DNA of 64,000 bases, taken from Desulfocapsa sp050291935 (GTDB lineage Bacteria; Desulfobacterota; Desulfobulbia; Desulfobulbales; Desulfocapsaceae). Positions 41,176 through 50,907 of this stretch are shown here, piece after piece. The stretch spans positions 65,142 through 129,141 of the forward strand of contig JBNKKR010000005.1 in the NCBI GenBank assembly GCA_050291935.1. Direction: 5' to 3'. Under the pieces are notes generated by a model that saw only the letters and a list, made by a program, of their open reading frames with translations, did no database searches and was not told the DNA's origin. The first letter of the stretch is position 1, and every line of letters begins with the position of its first letter. The translations under genes were made by a program, and so were the position numbers.

Positions 41176-43773
41176 ATGATTAAATATCGTGCTGATATTA
41201 ATGGGTTAAGGTGCGTTGCTGTTTTAAGTGTTCTCTTTTTTCATCTCAATAATCGTATCATCCCGGGTGGCTTTAGTGGGGTTGATATCTTTTTTGTGAT
41301 CTCTGGCTTTCTGATTACTGGGATTGTGCAAAGTGATCTTGAAAGTGGTCATTTTTCGATGGCAAGATTTTATGCTCGCAGAATACGACGTATTTTTGGC
41401 GCCCTATTTGTGATGCTGATCAGTTGTATTTTGTTAGTTGTCGTTTCTTTTGATCCCAAAAGTTATCAAAACTTTTTTAACGATCTTCCCTATGCGATCT
41501 TTCAAGTATCAAATTTTCTTTTTGCCCAACAGAAAGGATATTTTGATGCAGCAAGTGAGGCCTCACCACTTCTTCATACATGGTCTTTGGGAGTAGAGGA
41601 ACAGTTTTATCTGATATGGCCGCTTTTATTGTTTTTCCTTTTTAACTATTGTCGAAAACGAACCGGAACGGTTTTGCTGGTAGTAGCCATATTGTCTTTT
41701 TGCCTTAGTCAATATCTTTGTCTTTTTTCTACTAAAATTGCATTTTATATGCTGCATTCCAGGGCTTGGGAATTGGCCTTGGGGGGGCTGCTATTTGTCC
41801 TGGATATCCCTGAGTTTCAATCGATTTTGTTGTGCGATATTGAAGCATTTTCAGGGCTTGGATTGATAGTAGGCGGATTTATCTGGCTTGATAACAGCAG
41901 TCTTTTTCCAGGGGTTAATGCGCTCTATCCGGTTCTAGGGACGTTATTTCTTATTCACAGCGGATCTTCACGTTCCACCATAATTGCCCGTGTTTTGTCC
42001 TGGCGGATTTTTGTCATCATAGGCCTTATTTCGTATTCTCTGTACCTATGGCATTGGGCATTGATTGTATTTGTTAAAAACTTGACTGGTAGAGAACTCA
42101 CCTTTGTTTCAGGATGTGGCGTTTTGGTTACCAGTTTGCTACTAGCAACAATCTCCTACCATCTGGTTGAAAAGCCACTGCGATACGGGAAGATACCTAG
42201 ATGGCGGATACCTCAATTGCAAGACAGAAGAGTTGCTTACTGCGTTTGGGGAAAAGCACTGTTTTCTCTTCTTGTATTTGGCATATTACCACTTTTCTTT
42301 AGCTGGATATTTCTTAGCAGTAGCACACTTGAAAAAAACCAAAGGGCTACGACCCTGACCATTGATGTTGAACTTTTGCACAGCACACGGGGAGCAGCAA
42401 GGGAAAAGATAGCAGTGTATTGGAAAGATAATCGTTCTTCCAACTTTTCAGAAACGAACCATGTTTCCAAGCGATATGATACTGCAAATCTTGTCGCGGG
42501 AAATCGTTATCGATTTGTGATGAACACTCCAAATGTGCGAAACATTAGTGGCTTACGTGTTGACCCTTTGCAGGGGGAAGGGCGTGTCAAGATTGATAAC
42601 ATCTCAGTTTCTGGTGGTTTTTTCAATATTTCATCAACAGTTGATTTAAGGAGTTTGCAAGAGAATGTAAGCAAGTATTCAAAAAGTGTTAAGGATATTG
42701 CTCTTAGTGATGGGATACTTATTGAGAGTGAGGGGGCAGACCCTTACATTGTTTTTTTTGATGGTTTTTTCAAAAATAGATTCGATCTTATCATCGTTTT
42801 TTGCCTTTTTTTTCTTTGCATGACCTTTGCCGTTCTATTTGTATGGCTTCTTGGGAAAAACAAAAGAGATGCTGCAATCCTTTGTGGGGGAGCAGTGGTC
42901 ATGCTCTGTGTTCTGTTAATTGGGATACGGCTTCAATATTCCAATTATTCCAGTTGGCGACTGAGTGATGAAAAAAATGTCCAATCATTGACAGACGCAA
43001 CAGCAATGACGGAAATTAAACACTATTCAAAATCGATGCAAAACGATGTAATCCTGCTTGGGGATTCCCATGCCCAGCACTACGCTCTCCCCGTGCAGAA
43101 ATGGAGTGAAAAAAGAGGTCTTTCTTTTGGGATGTTTGCTCAGCCGGCATGCCCACCGTTGCTCTATAGCGGTATCGGTTCGTTGGGCCAAGAAGGTCTG
43201 TATAAGATGTATACATCATGCACCAAACGCAATATTGAATATATTGACCAAATAATTGCTAATGCAAAGAGTAAATATGTATTTTTTGCAATCCGACAAG
43301 AATTTTATTTTGCAAATCCTCGTCAGTTTTTAAACAAAAAAGGGGCTACTCTTCTAAAGGGAACTATCACGGCGGAGGATATTGTAAAACAAACTTTTCA
43401 AGACACCATAGAACACCTTGTGGAAAGCGGAAAAAAAGTGATTGTCCTTGGTCAAGTTCCGTTACTGAAAAAGGCGCCGGTACCATGCTTAAGCCAGGAT
43501 GCTACGATTCTCTCTCTACCGAATAGATTCAAAGGTTCATGTGAACTGGAAAAACAGTTTAGCGAGAAGAAGCTTTTGGTTGGTAGGTCATTTTTTCAGC
43601 AATTAGCAAACGGATCTGAGTCAATATCCTTTTTTGATCCAACTCCGTATGTTAATTCTATTTTTGGTGACGATAACACTATTCTCTATTTTGATAATAG
43701 CCATATGAGTCATCATGGTTCTCAATATCTGAGCTCTTTTGTAGAGGAGTCTCTAAACGATCTTGATAGGTGA
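41176..43773 (+). CDS. OafA-type acyltransferase with inserted beta module and SGNH domain
   Basis: About 865 aa from ATG 41176 (GTG 41155 possible). The acyltransferase-3 half has IKYRADINGLRCVAVL, the His in LSVLFFHLN, FSGVDIFFVISGFLITG and TWSLGVEEQFYLIWP. After the usual last helix, residues about 390-530 form an extra region with ISGLRVDPLQGEGRVKIDNI, followed by two more membrane helices. The region resembles parts of the proteins at 8561 and 15272. The C-terminus is an SGNH domain (ILLGDSHAQHYALPV; FDNSHMSHHGSQYL). It is longer than the usual 620-690 aa because of the insert, which may bind glycan at the periplasmic face. Its likely role is surface-glycan O-acylation. Confidence 0.88.
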   Translation: MIKYRADINGLRCVAVLSVLFFHLNNRIIPGGFSGVDIFFVISGFLITGIVQSDLESGHFSMARFYARRIRRIFGALFVMLISCILLVVVSFDPKSYQNFFNDLPYAIFQVSNFLFAQQKGYFDAASEASPLLHTWSLGVEEQFYLIWPLLLFFLFNYCRKRTGTVLLVVAILSFCLSQYLCLFSTKIAFYMLHSRAWELALGGLLFVLDIPEFQSILLCDIEAFSGLGLIVGGFIWLDNSSLFPGVNALYPVLGTLFLIHSGSSRSTIIARVLSWRIFVIIGLISYSLYLWHWALIVFVKNLTGRELTFVSGCGVLVTSLLLATISYHLVEKPLRYGKIPRWRIPQLQDRRVAYCVWGKALFSLLVFGILPLFFSWIFLSSSTLEKNQRATTLTIDVELLHSTRGAAREKIAVYWKDNRSSNFSETNHVSKRYDTANLVAGNRYRFVMNTPNVRNISGLRVDPLQGEGRVKIDNISVSGGFFNISSTVDLRSLQENVSKYSKSVKDIALSDGILIESEGADPYIVFFDGFFKNRFDLIIVFCLFFLCMTFAVLFVWLLGKNKRDAAILCGGAVVMLCVLLIGIRLQYSNYSSWRLSDEKNVQSLTDATAMTEIKHYSKSMQNDVILLGDSHAQHYALPVQKWSEKRGLSFGMFAQPACPPLLYSGIGSLGQEGLYKMYTSCTKRNIEYIDQIIANAKSKYVFFAIRQEFYFANPRQFLNKKGATLLKGTITAEDIVKQTFQDTIEHLVESGKKVIVLGQVPLLKKAPVPCLSQDATILSLPNRFKGSCELEKQFSEKKLLVGRSFFQQLANGSESISFFDPTPYVNSIFGDDNTILYFDNSHMSHHGSQYLSSFVEESLNDLDR

Positions 43774-43923
43774 TATTTGGGTGATTTTGTTTTTTTTGTA
43801 ATTGTAGTATTGTTGGCGAGCCACTTGTGTGCAGGAAAGAAATAGGTAGGGAAACTTTTTTATTATATAAAAAATAGCAAAACAGTTTTTTAGCATCGAA
43901 GTAACAAATTGAGGAGAATGGCT

Positions 43924-44883
43924 TTGGATCTTTCACTGGTTGTCCCGATATATAATGAAGAGGAAAATATTCCTCATATGTATGCGGAAGTAAAAGAAGT
44001 ACTGGATAAAACCAGTTATAAATATGAACTGATCTGTGTGGATGATGGTTCCAGTGATCGCTCTGTGGCAGTCCTTGAAGAGCTGCATGCCAAGGACGAG
44101 CGGGTGGTGATAGTTGAATTGAGACGAAATTTCGGGCAGACGGCAGCCATGTCGGCAGGATTTGATCATGCCATGGGAGACATTATCATCACCATGGATG
44201 GAGATTTACAGAATGATCCCCATGATATTCCGGCCATGGTTGAGAAATTAAATAATGGATATGATGTGGTTACCGGGTGGCGTCATGATCGTAAAGATCC
44301 ATTTCTTTCCCGGAAACTTCCTTCCATGCTGGCCAACAGGCTTATTTCCTGGATTACCGGGGTTGGTTTGCATGATTATGGTTGTACCTTAAAGGCGTTT
44401 AGACGTGAAGTAACTGAAAATATACGACTTTATGGTGAGATGCACCGTTTTATTCCTGCCATTGCCAGTGGTATGGGGATTTCTTTTACCGAGGTGAAGG
44501 TGAACCACCGGGCAAGGCGATTTGGAACATCAAAATATGGCATTTCACGGACCATTCGGGTGATTCTTGATCTCTTAACTGTTAAGTTTATGCTGAGCTA
44601 TGCCACCAGGCCACTCCATGTTTTTGGTACTGTCGGTGTATTCTCTTCATCCGTTGGTTTTGCAATCGTCTTTGTTATGCTTGTACAAAGACAATTTTTT
44701 GATATGCCCATGGGGGATAGGCCTCTGCTGTTACTTGCCGTGTTGATGATTTTTATGGGGATCCAGTTTGTGACCAGCGGTTTGCTTGCCGAGCTGGTGG
44801 TTAGAACTTACCATGAATCACAGCGAAAACCCATCTACTATGTTCGTCGCCTTATCGGTCGTGCTGCAAAAGATTGCAAATAA
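43924..44883 (+). CDS. GT2 glycosyltransferase with two C-terminal helices, GtrB/ArnC-like
   Basis: About 319 aa. TTG 43924 is 6 nt behind a clear AGGAGA, while ATG 43918 directly abuts that site; either could be used. GT-A motifs are LVVPIYNEEENIPHMYAEV, CVDDGSSDRS, RRNFGQTAAMSAGF, ITMDGDLQNDPHDI (DxD) and GCTLKAFRREV. Two membrane helices close it (LHVFGTVGVFSSSVGFAIVF and LLLLAVLMIFMGIQFVTSG). This is the GtrB/DPMS-type arrangement that makes undecaprenyl-phosphate sugars, third of its general kind in the window. Six nt separate it from the next GT2 gene. Confidence 0.9.
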   Translation: MDLSLVVPIYNEEENIPHMYAEVKEVLDKTSYKYELICVDDGSSDRSVAVLEELHAKDERVVIVELRRNFGQTAAMSAGFDHAMGDIIITMDGDLQNDPHDIPAMVEKLNNGYDVVTGWRHDRKDPFLSRKLPSMLANRLISWITGVGLHDYGCTLKAFRREVTENIRLYGEMHRFIPAIASGMGISFTEVKVNHRARRFGTSKYGISRTIRVILDLLTVKFMLSYATRPLHVFGTVGVFSSSVGFAIVFVMLVQRQFFDMPMGDRPLLLLAVLMIFMGIQFVTSGLLAELVVRTYHESQRKPIYYVRRLIGRAAKDCK

Positions 44884-44889
44884 GCAGGG

Positions 44890-45921
44890 ATGCAAATAGA
44901 TATTGTAATTCCAAATTGGAATGGAAAGAGGTTTTTACAGGTTTGCCTTGACTCCATAAGACGACAATCTTACCAGCGGTACAGGGTTATCGTGGTGGAC
45001 AATGGCTCTGAAGATGGGTCTGTCTCGTTTCTCAAAGAAAAGTATCCTGAGGTAGACGTAATAGCCTGGCGAGAGAACCTTGGATTTAGTGTTGCAGTGA
45101 ATGCCGGGATACGGGCTGCAACTGCGCCCCTGGTCTTTTTGCTAAATAACGATACGGAACTTGATAAAGATTGTCTGCAGGTTCTGGTAAATGCTGCTAA
45201 AGAACAGCCAGATGTGGATTTCTTTGCGGTAAAGATGCTTCAGTATAAGGACCGCTCACTGCTTGATGGTGCGGGAGATGCATACCTTCGTGGGGGTGCT
45301 GGTTACCGTGTTGGCACCATGGAACCAGACTCTTCTTACTATTCAAAGCCAAGGCAGGTTTTTGGTGCTTGTGCTGGTGCCGCCCTCTATCGAAAGCAAA
45401 TGCTTTTAGAAATCGGCCTGTTTGATGAAGATTTTTTTGCCTATCTTGAAGATGTTGATCTAAACCTTCGCGCAAATAGTCGTGGACGGAGTTGTTGGTA
45501 TGTCCCCGAGGCCGGGGTGTATCACATTGGTAGTGCGACCAGTGGTTCTACAATAAATGCTTTTACGGTATCGCTTTCCACTAGAAACAGTTTTTTTGTT
45601 ATTTTGAAAAATTATCCTCTGTTCCTTCTTTTTCGTTTTGCTCCGGTGATTTGTATTTACCAATTTCTCTGGTTTTGCTTTACGGTCAAAAGGCGGCAGC
45701 TACCTGCCTATATTAAGGGAGTAGCTGGTCTTCTTGGTCAACTGCCAAAACTGTATAAAAAGCGCAAAAGCACCCTGCAAGCACAAACGGCAACCTGTGG
45801 TGAGTTGAGTACGATCTTGCGAGCTGCTGAAAACGATGTGGTTATTTCCATAATGGCCAGAAGATCCGTACAGGGAAAAGGAAACTTGTTTTTTAGACTT
45901 TATCAGAAACTATTTTTATAG
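44890..45921 (+). CDS. GT2 glycosyltransferase, WbbL/rhamnosyltransferase-like
   Basis: 343 aa, ATG 44890. Motifs are IVIPNWNGKRFLQVCLDSI, VVDNGSEDGSV, NLGFSVAVNAGI, FLLNNDTELD (metal site), CAGAALYRKQML and FDEDFFAYLEDVDLNLR. These are the standard pattern of inverting GT2 enzymes adding rhamnose or related sugars to lipid-linked oligosaccharides. Near the end a hydrophobic stretch (FRFAPVICIYQFLWFCF) suggests membrane association. Its stop overlaps the alternative start of the next GT2 gene. The sugar is not certain. Confidence 0.88.
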   Translation: MQIDIVIPNWNGKRFLQVCLDSIRRQSYQRYRVIVVDNGSEDGSVSFLKEKYPEVDVIAWRENLGFSVAVNAGIRAATAPLVFLLNNDTELDKDCLQVLVNAAKEQPDVDFFAVKMLQYKDRSLLDGAGDAYLRGGAGYRVGTMEPDSSYYSKPRQVFGACAGAALYRKQMLLEIGLFDEDFFAYLEDVDLNLRANSRGRSCWYVPEAGVYHIGSATSGSTINAFTVSLSTRNSFFVILKNYPLFLLFRFAPVICIYQFLWFCFTVKRRQLPAYIKGVAGLLGQLPKLYKKRKSTLQAQTATCGELSTILRAAENDVVISIMARRSVQGKGNLFFRLYQKLFL

Positions 45922-45923
45922 TG

Positions 45924-46748
45924 ATGTGTATGGGATCAAGGGTTGCGGTCATAATCGTTTCACATAATTCGCAGGCCTATCTTGAAAAATGTCTTCGTTC
46001 GCTTGGTGAGCAAACACTTGAAATTGCGACAATTGTTGTGGTTGATAGTGGGTCGGACGACTGTTCGTATCTCCAAGTACTTGCTAAAAAGTTCTCTTTT
46101 TTGCTTATCTTGGAAAAAAATATAGGTTTTTCCAGGGCGAACAACCTTGGACTTGCAGCACTGAGTAATGAGATTGACTATGTTATTTTTGTTAATCCTG
46201 ATGTCTTTCTTTCTCCTCAATTTGTATCTCAGGCTGTAAGAGTATGTGGGGCTGAACCGGATTATGGTGTTGTCTCTGGAAAGTTATTCACCTATGACTT
46301 GCTAAACGATACCGCTACTACCAGATTTGACTCAACTGGTATTAGCAGAACCTTTTTTGGCAGATGGATAGATAGGGGGCAAGGGGAGGAAGATAGTGGG
46401 CAATATGAGAGTGCTGAACCAATGAAGGCCCTCTGCGGTGCTTTACTGTTTTGTAGAAAAGATGCACTCAACTCCTTGGAGCAAAAAGGTTTTGATGAAG
46501 ATTTTTTTTTGTATAAGGAAGATATTGAACTTTGTCTTCGCCTCTGGAAAAAAGGCTGGAAATGTATATATGAGCCAAAACTTGTTGGCTATCATTGTCG
46601 TGGATGGCAACAGAATCGGGCAAAAATACCAAAATTTTTCCGGACAACAGCGGCTTATTCAGAATTATTACTCTATAAAAAACATCCTTCACCTTACATA
46701 CTGTGGGCAATGCTCAAATATTTTTTGGTGAAGGTGTGTAACGTATAG
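45924..46748 (+). CDS. GT2 glycosyltransferase
   Basis: About 274 aa (ATG 45924; GTG 45921 or ATG 45930 possible). It is the same general type as the preceding gene: VIIVSHNSQAYLEKCLRSL, VVDSGSDDCSY, NIGFSRANNLGLAAL, VIFVNPDVFLS (NPD in place of DxD, usual in this subgroup), CGALLFCRKDAL and FDEDFFLYKEDIELCLRLW. It is probably a cytoplasmic step in repeat-unit assembly. Three GT2 genes in a row just before the initiating transferase gene suggest they act in sequence on one repeat unit. Confidence 0.87.
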   Translation: MCMGSRVAVIIVSHNSQAYLEKCLRSLGEQTLEIATIVVVDSGSDDCSYLQVLAKKFSFLLILEKNIGFSRANNLGLAALSNEIDYVIFVNPDVFLSPQFVSQAVRVCGAEPDYGVVSGKLFTYDLLNDTATTRFDSTGISRTFFGRWIDRGQGEEDSGQYESAEPMKALCGALLFCRKDALNSLEQKGFDEDFFLYKEDIELCLRLWKKGWKCIYEPKLVGYHCRGWQQNRAKIPKFFRTTAAYSELLLYKKHPSPYILWAMLKYFLVKVCNV

Positions 46749-46755
46749 GGAAAGT

Positions 46756-47679
46756 ATGGGATTGGGCAGGGTAACAGTCATTATACCAACGCTTAATGGT
46801 GGCAAACTTTTCCGCACGGTGCTCCAAAATATAGTCACACAAAGCAGAAGACCTGATGAATTGTTGGTTGTTGACTCCGCATCTGATGACGATACTGTTG
46901 TCACGGCCCGTGAATTTGGCGCAAAAGTTATAGGGATTAATAGAGAGGATTTTGATCATGGTGCCACCAGGAGCATGGCAGCTAAAAGGAGCCAAAGTGA
47001 GTATCTTGTTTATTTAACTCAAGATGCACTGCCCAGGGATACATTGATGCTGGAAACCCTTTTGGCGCCTCTTTTACACGATTCCCAAATAGCCCTAAGC
47101 TACGGCAGGCAACTGCCAAATCCGGGAGCTTCCTTGTCAGCGAAGAGTTTGCGGCAATTTAATTATCCGTCACATTCCGAAATAAGAGGTTTTGCAGACA
47201 GAGAAAAAAGAGGGCTCAAAACGGTTTTCGCTTCAAATTCCTGTGCAGCATACAGGAGGAAAAATTTGGAAGAGGTGGGTTTTTTTAAAAAGGGCTTAAT
47301 TTTTGGGGAAGATACATGTGTTGCCGGGAAATTACTCCAAAAAGGATATAGACTTGCTTATGTGGCTGAGGCGAAGGTGTTTCATTCGCATAACTACACA
47401 ATCGTTCAAGACTTTAGGCGTTCATTTGATATTGGTGTGTTACATCAAATGGAATCGTGGCTACTTGACTGTTATGGAAAAGCGGAAGGTGAAGGTGTAA
47501 AGTACATAAAATTTGAGTTATCAGCAATTTTGAAAGAACGGAAATATCACCTTATTCCTTCTTTTCTCTGTCGCAATGTAGCAAAAATGAGTGGCTATAA
47601 AATGGGGAGCAGGTATTATGCTCTGCCCCGATGGGTAAAGGGACGTATTAGTATGAATAAAGCCTGGTGGTATAAGTAG
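46756..47679 (+). CDS. GT2 glycosyltransferase, rhamnosyltransferase-like
   Basis: 307 aa, ATG 46756. VTVIIPTLNGGKLFRTVLQ, VVDSASDDDTV, INREDFDHGATRSMAA and VYLTQDALPRD are followed by FASNSCAAYRRKNLEEVGFF and FGEDTCVAGKLLQKG. The N-R-E-D-F-D-H-G-x-T-R stretch is characteristic of a GT2 subgroup usually annotated as rhamnosyltransferases. It is cytoplasmic. It starts 7 nt after the previous gene and ends 8 nt before the WbaP-like gene. TDP-rhamnose genes are not in the window; the GDP-mannose dehydratase at 58231 could instead supply a deoxyhexose. Confidence 0.88.
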   Translation: MGLGRVTVIIPTLNGGKLFRTVLQNIVTQSRRPDELLVVDSASDDDTVVTAREFGAKVIGINREDFDHGATRSMAAKRSQSEYLVYLTQDALPRDTLMLETLLAPLLHDSQIALSYGRQLPNPGASLSAKSLRQFNYPSHSEIRGFADREKRGLKTVFASNSCAAYRRKNLEEVGFFKKGLIFGEDTCVAGKLLQKGYRLAYVAEAKVFHSHNYTIVQDFRRSFDIGVLHQMESWLLDCYGKAEGEGVKYIKFELSAILKERKYHLIPSFLCRNVAKMSGYKMGSRYYALPRWVKGRISMNKAWWYK

Positions 47680-47687
47680 GTATTGGT

Positions 47688-49103
47688 ATGAATATGCTTT
47701 CCACAAACCTAAAAGAACAGAGCTCCATAATGGCTCGGCTACTGCATATTGTCGATTGCGGGGTTGTGATTGGATATTTATGGTTGTTACTCGTCTGGTA
47801 TCGAGTTCCCTGGTCTGCCTATTATTCTCGTTTTGCTATCATTTGTTTTGTTGTATGTATGGTTATTTTTCAATCTTTTCAACTGTATCGCTCGTGGCGT
47901 GGTTGGAAATTTTTTCAGGAATTTCTGGTCATTGTTCGTGCTTGGGTAACGGTTGTAGGACTCCTTCTCTTCTACTTTTTTATTTTTAAAATATCCCATG
48001 CCTATTCCCGTTTAGTATTTTTAGTGTGGTCCATTTCTACTCCCGTGCTCCTTTTCTCTTTCCATGTGCTGGCTAGAAAAGTACTGCGCTATTTTCGTTC
48101 AAGGGGGAAAAATGTACGACATGCCGTTATTGCCGGGGCTGGCGAACTGGGAATATCGCTTGCAAGAGAGCTTGAGACTATTCCTTGGGCAGGAATAGAA
48201 GTAATAGGATTTTTCGATGATAAAGTTGCTAAAAGTGATACTTTGCAGGAAATGGGGAAGAGTCTAATCGGCACAATTTCAACACTACCCGGATATCTGG
48301 AAAGCAATGACGTTGATTATGTATATATTGCTCTTCCCATGCGGGCGGAGCGAAAAATATTTAAAATATTAAGAGAATGCCGCTCCCTTGGGTCGCGTAT
48401 CTATCTTGTACCTGATTTATATGTTTATGGATTGCACCATGCGGAAATGCAATCACTGGGTAATCTATTGGTACTAAATTTTAATCCAAATACCGAATGG
48501 AAGCGCAGTTTTGACCTTATTTTTTCAAGTATGGTACTGTTGTCCATCTCTCCTCTGCTACTCCTTATAGCTTTGGCTGTAAAATTGCAAGATGGTGGGC
48601 CGGTGTTTTACAGACATCGTCGAATTACCTCCACCGGCCGTGAGTTCGGTTGTCTGAAGTTTCGCTCAATGCAGGTGGATGCAGAAGAGGTGCTGGAAAC
48701 ATTATTGGCCGAAGACGAGGAATTAAAAGAAGAATGGAAAAAAAGTTTTAAGCTTAAAAATGATCCAAGGGTCACAAAACTTGGCAAATTTTTACGCAGA
48801 ACCAGCCTTGATGAACTGCCTCAATTCTTTAACGTGTTACGAGGAGATATGAGTGTGGTGGGGGCCAGGCCAATTGTTGGCCAGGAGCTTGCCAACTTTT
48901 ATAAGGAAAGCGCAGGCAGGTATTGTTCCATGAAACCGGGTATCACTGGCCCTTGGCAGGTAGCTGGTCGATCGGACGTTAATGATTATGACGAACGGGT
49001 CGGAATGGATGATTGGTATATCCTTAACTATTCTTTATGGACAGATATTAAGATCATCTTTAAGACCATCAAGCGGATATTTGATGGCCGTGGTGCGTAT
49101 TAA
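47688..49103 (+). CDS. wbaP: Undecaprenyl-phosphate sugar-1-phosphate transferase, WbaP-like
   Basis: 471 aa, ATG 47688. Four N-terminal membrane helices precede a CoA-binding-like Rossmann domain (AVIAGAGELGISLARELE). Then comes a membrane-dipping helix (RSFDLIFSSMVLLSISPLLLL) and the transferase domain: DGGPVFYRHRRI, FGCLKFRSMQ, KNDPRVTKLGKFLRRTSLDE, LPQFFNVLRGDMSVVGARPI, KPGITGPWQVAGRSD and the terminal GAY. The insert between FRSM and DPRVT and the GAY end are typical of WbaP rather than WcaJ. It starts the repeat unit by moving galactose-1-phosphate or a related sugar phosphate from UDP-sugar to undecaprenyl phosphate. The actual sugar is inferred only. Confidence 0.9.
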   Translation: MNMLSTNLKEQSSIMARLLHIVDCGVVIGYLWLLLVWYRVPWSAYYSRFAIICFVVCMVIFQSFQLYRSWRGWKFFQEFLVIVRAWVTVVGLLLFYFFIFKISHAYSRLVFLVWSISTPVLLFSFHVLARKVLRYFRSRGKNVRHAVIAGAGELGISLARELETIPWAGIEVIGFFDDKVAKSDTLQEMGKSLIGTISTLPGYLESNDVDYVYIALPMRAERKIFKILRECRSLGSRIYLVPDLYVYGLHHAEMQSLGNLLVLNFNPNTEWKRSFDLIFSSMVLLSISPLLLLIALAVKLQDGGPVFYRHRRITSTGREFGCLKFRSMQVDAEEVLETLLAEDEELKEEWKKSFKLKNDPRVTKLGKFLRRTSLDELPQFFNVLRGDMSVVGARPIVGQELANFYKESAGRYCSMKPGITGPWQVAGRSDVNDYDERVGMDDWYILNYSLWTDIKIIFKTIKRIFDGRGAY

Positions 49104-49336
49104 CCACAGTTTCTCTTATATGGAGTGGATTATAAAAAAGAAACTAAAAGCGTTTGGTGATAAGCAAACTTTGGTGTTTATCGTATCAGCTACTCAAAAG
49201 ATGGATCAAGGTAGCATATTAAAAAAAGCCGGTTGCTTTACTATGTAAAATGATTTATTAAAATAATTTTTGGTATCGTATCATCCTGGTCACTGTGGGC
49301 AAATATTACTATTTCCTTCCTTAGTTTGTCGGTTAG

Positions 49337-50821
49337 ATGAAAAAAGAAATAATAATTCTTTATGTGATGGATGCTCTAAGAGCTGATCGTTTGGGTTGTT
49401 ACGGGTACGATAAACCCACTTCAAGCAATATAGACGCTCTTGCTGATTCTGGAGTGGTCTATGAGAATGTCTATTCCCAGTCCACAGAAACAAAATCTTC
49501 TGCTGCAACCATATTCACCTCAACGTACTTATCTGTTCATAAGACCAGTGCCCATACCGATATTCTTCCTTCTGGTCTGGTAACACTCGCTGAATCGCTT
49601 AAAGAAAGCGGCTATGTAACCGCTTCATTTAATACAAATATTAGATTGGGCGCAGAATTTGGTTTTGATCGTGGTGTTGATTGTCATTTTGATCTTCATA
49701 CCAGAAGCGAATTTGACAACGTTAATGCTCTTCCTTGTTCAGGGCTTATTAATAAGGAACTATTGTCATGGTTAGAGAGGGAAGACAACGAAAAGATTTT
49801 TCTCACAGTATGGTCGATGGATACCCATTTGCCATGGTTCCCACCCCAGGAATTTACCAATAAATTCACTGATGAAGAGTATACGTCTATTCCCGGAACA
49901 ATGGCATCGATAATTGATGCGAAGGATAGTGCTGATTTTGGTCATCTGGAAAATCTCTACGATGCCGAGATTGCGTATAACGATTACAATATTGGACAGT
50001 TGATTAAACAACTCGAAAATATGGGACTGTGGCAACATACGACCTTTATTTTGACCGCTGATCATGGTGAGATGTTTCGTGAACATGGGCATTTTATGTA
50101 TCACGGAGGGGCTCCATATAGAGAAGTTACCCATGTCCCGTTAATCATTAAATCCCCTGGGATTGTTGCTGGGCGAGAAAAAAAACTTGGTGGCTTAATA
50201 GATTTGATGCCTACTATTCTTGGTCTCGCTACAATCTCATATCCCGGTACCGTTCAGGGGAAAGACATTTTAGGGGATTCTGTTAGCAGATATGTCTATT
50301 CTGAATCAAAACAAAAAGATTTTAAGGATTCAGTGGCTGTTTTTGATACAGAATGGAAGCTTATAAAAAGTGATATCCCCAAGAATCTGCTAAAAAATAA
50401 GATATTAAAAAAACCTTTGCGAGAAGTTGATGCAGCAAAGATTGAACATCCTCCAGGAGTAAAAGACCTTCATAAGGGTATTTCACCACTGATGTTGAAA
50501 AAAGCTAAACTACAGAATTTCAAAAATGAATATGTGGGGTCGATGCCGGTTGCTGGGGGAAGTTTTCTATTGTGGTTCAAACAACTTTATCTCCACTTTT
50601 TTAGCGCAACAAGGCTAGAATTGTTTGACATTAAAGATGATTTTTTTGAGAAACGAAATGTTGTTTGCGATAACCCTTCCATAACGAGCGAGTTTTTGAA
50701 AAAGCTGGTTGAATTTGAAAAAGCCAATGATGACTTGAGTGCAAAGCTCAAGCTATCTAAGAATCAAATGACCCTTGAGGGTGATCTTGAAGAGAGACTA
50801 AAACATCTTGGGTACTTATAA
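49337..50821 (+). CDS. Sulfatase-like hydrolase/transferase
   Basis: 494 aa, ATG 49337. Alkaline-phosphatase superfamily metal sites are present: YVMDALRADRLGCYGYDKPT, then ADHGEMFREHGHFMYHGG. The nucleophile region reads STETKSSAATIFTSTYLSVH: by alignment with C/S-x-P-S-R of sulfatases the catalytic position is Thr, not Cys or Ser. It is therefore unlikely to be a formylglycine sulfatase and more likely a phosphodiesterase, phosphatase or phospho-group transferase. There is no signal peptide, so action in the cytoplasm is suggested. Near the C-terminus LFDIKDDFFEKRNVV is the usual family end motif. It stands between WbaP-like and Wza genes. The flanking gap 49104-49336 holds no clear signal. 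Confidence 0.82.
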   Translation: MKKEIIILYVMDALRADRLGCYGYDKPTSSNIDALADSGVVYENVYSQSTETKSSAATIFTSTYLSVHKTSAHTDILPSGLVTLAESLKESGYVTASFNTNIRLGAEFGFDRGVDCHFDLHTRSEFDNVNALPCSGLINKELLSWLEREDNEKIFLTVWSMDTHLPWFPPQEFTNKFTDEEYTSIPGTMASIIDAKDSADFGHLENLYDAEIAYNDYNIGQLIKQLENMGLWQHTTFILTADHGEMFREHGHFMYHGGAPYREVTHVPLIIKSPGIVAGREKKLGGLIDLMPTILGLATISYPGTVQGKDILGDSVSRYVYSESKQKDFKDSVAVFDTEWKLIKSDIPKNLLKNKILKKPLREVDAAKIEHPPGVKDLHKGISPLMLKKAKLQNFKNEYVGSMPVAGGSFLLWFKQLYLHFFSATRLELFDIKDDFFEKRNVVCDNPSITSEFLKKLVEFEKANDDLSAKLKLSKNQMTLEGDLEERLKHLGYL

Positions 50822-50907
50822 AGGCACCCTTTATTTGATGTATGATGTTTTTTCTCCCTATGGTTCTAACAAAAAATACTATTTTAGATCTACTAAGGTA
50901 TCCTAAT

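Noticed and set aside
49104..49145. Inverted repeat AGTTTCT...AGAAACT after the WbaP-like gene as a terminator
   Set aside because: The stem is short, AT-rich, has a 24-nt loop and no T run follows.
48982..49248. Open frame running from the WbaP-like gene into the following gap
   Set aside because: It overlaps the conserved C-terminus of the WbaP-like protein in another frame and shows no motif.
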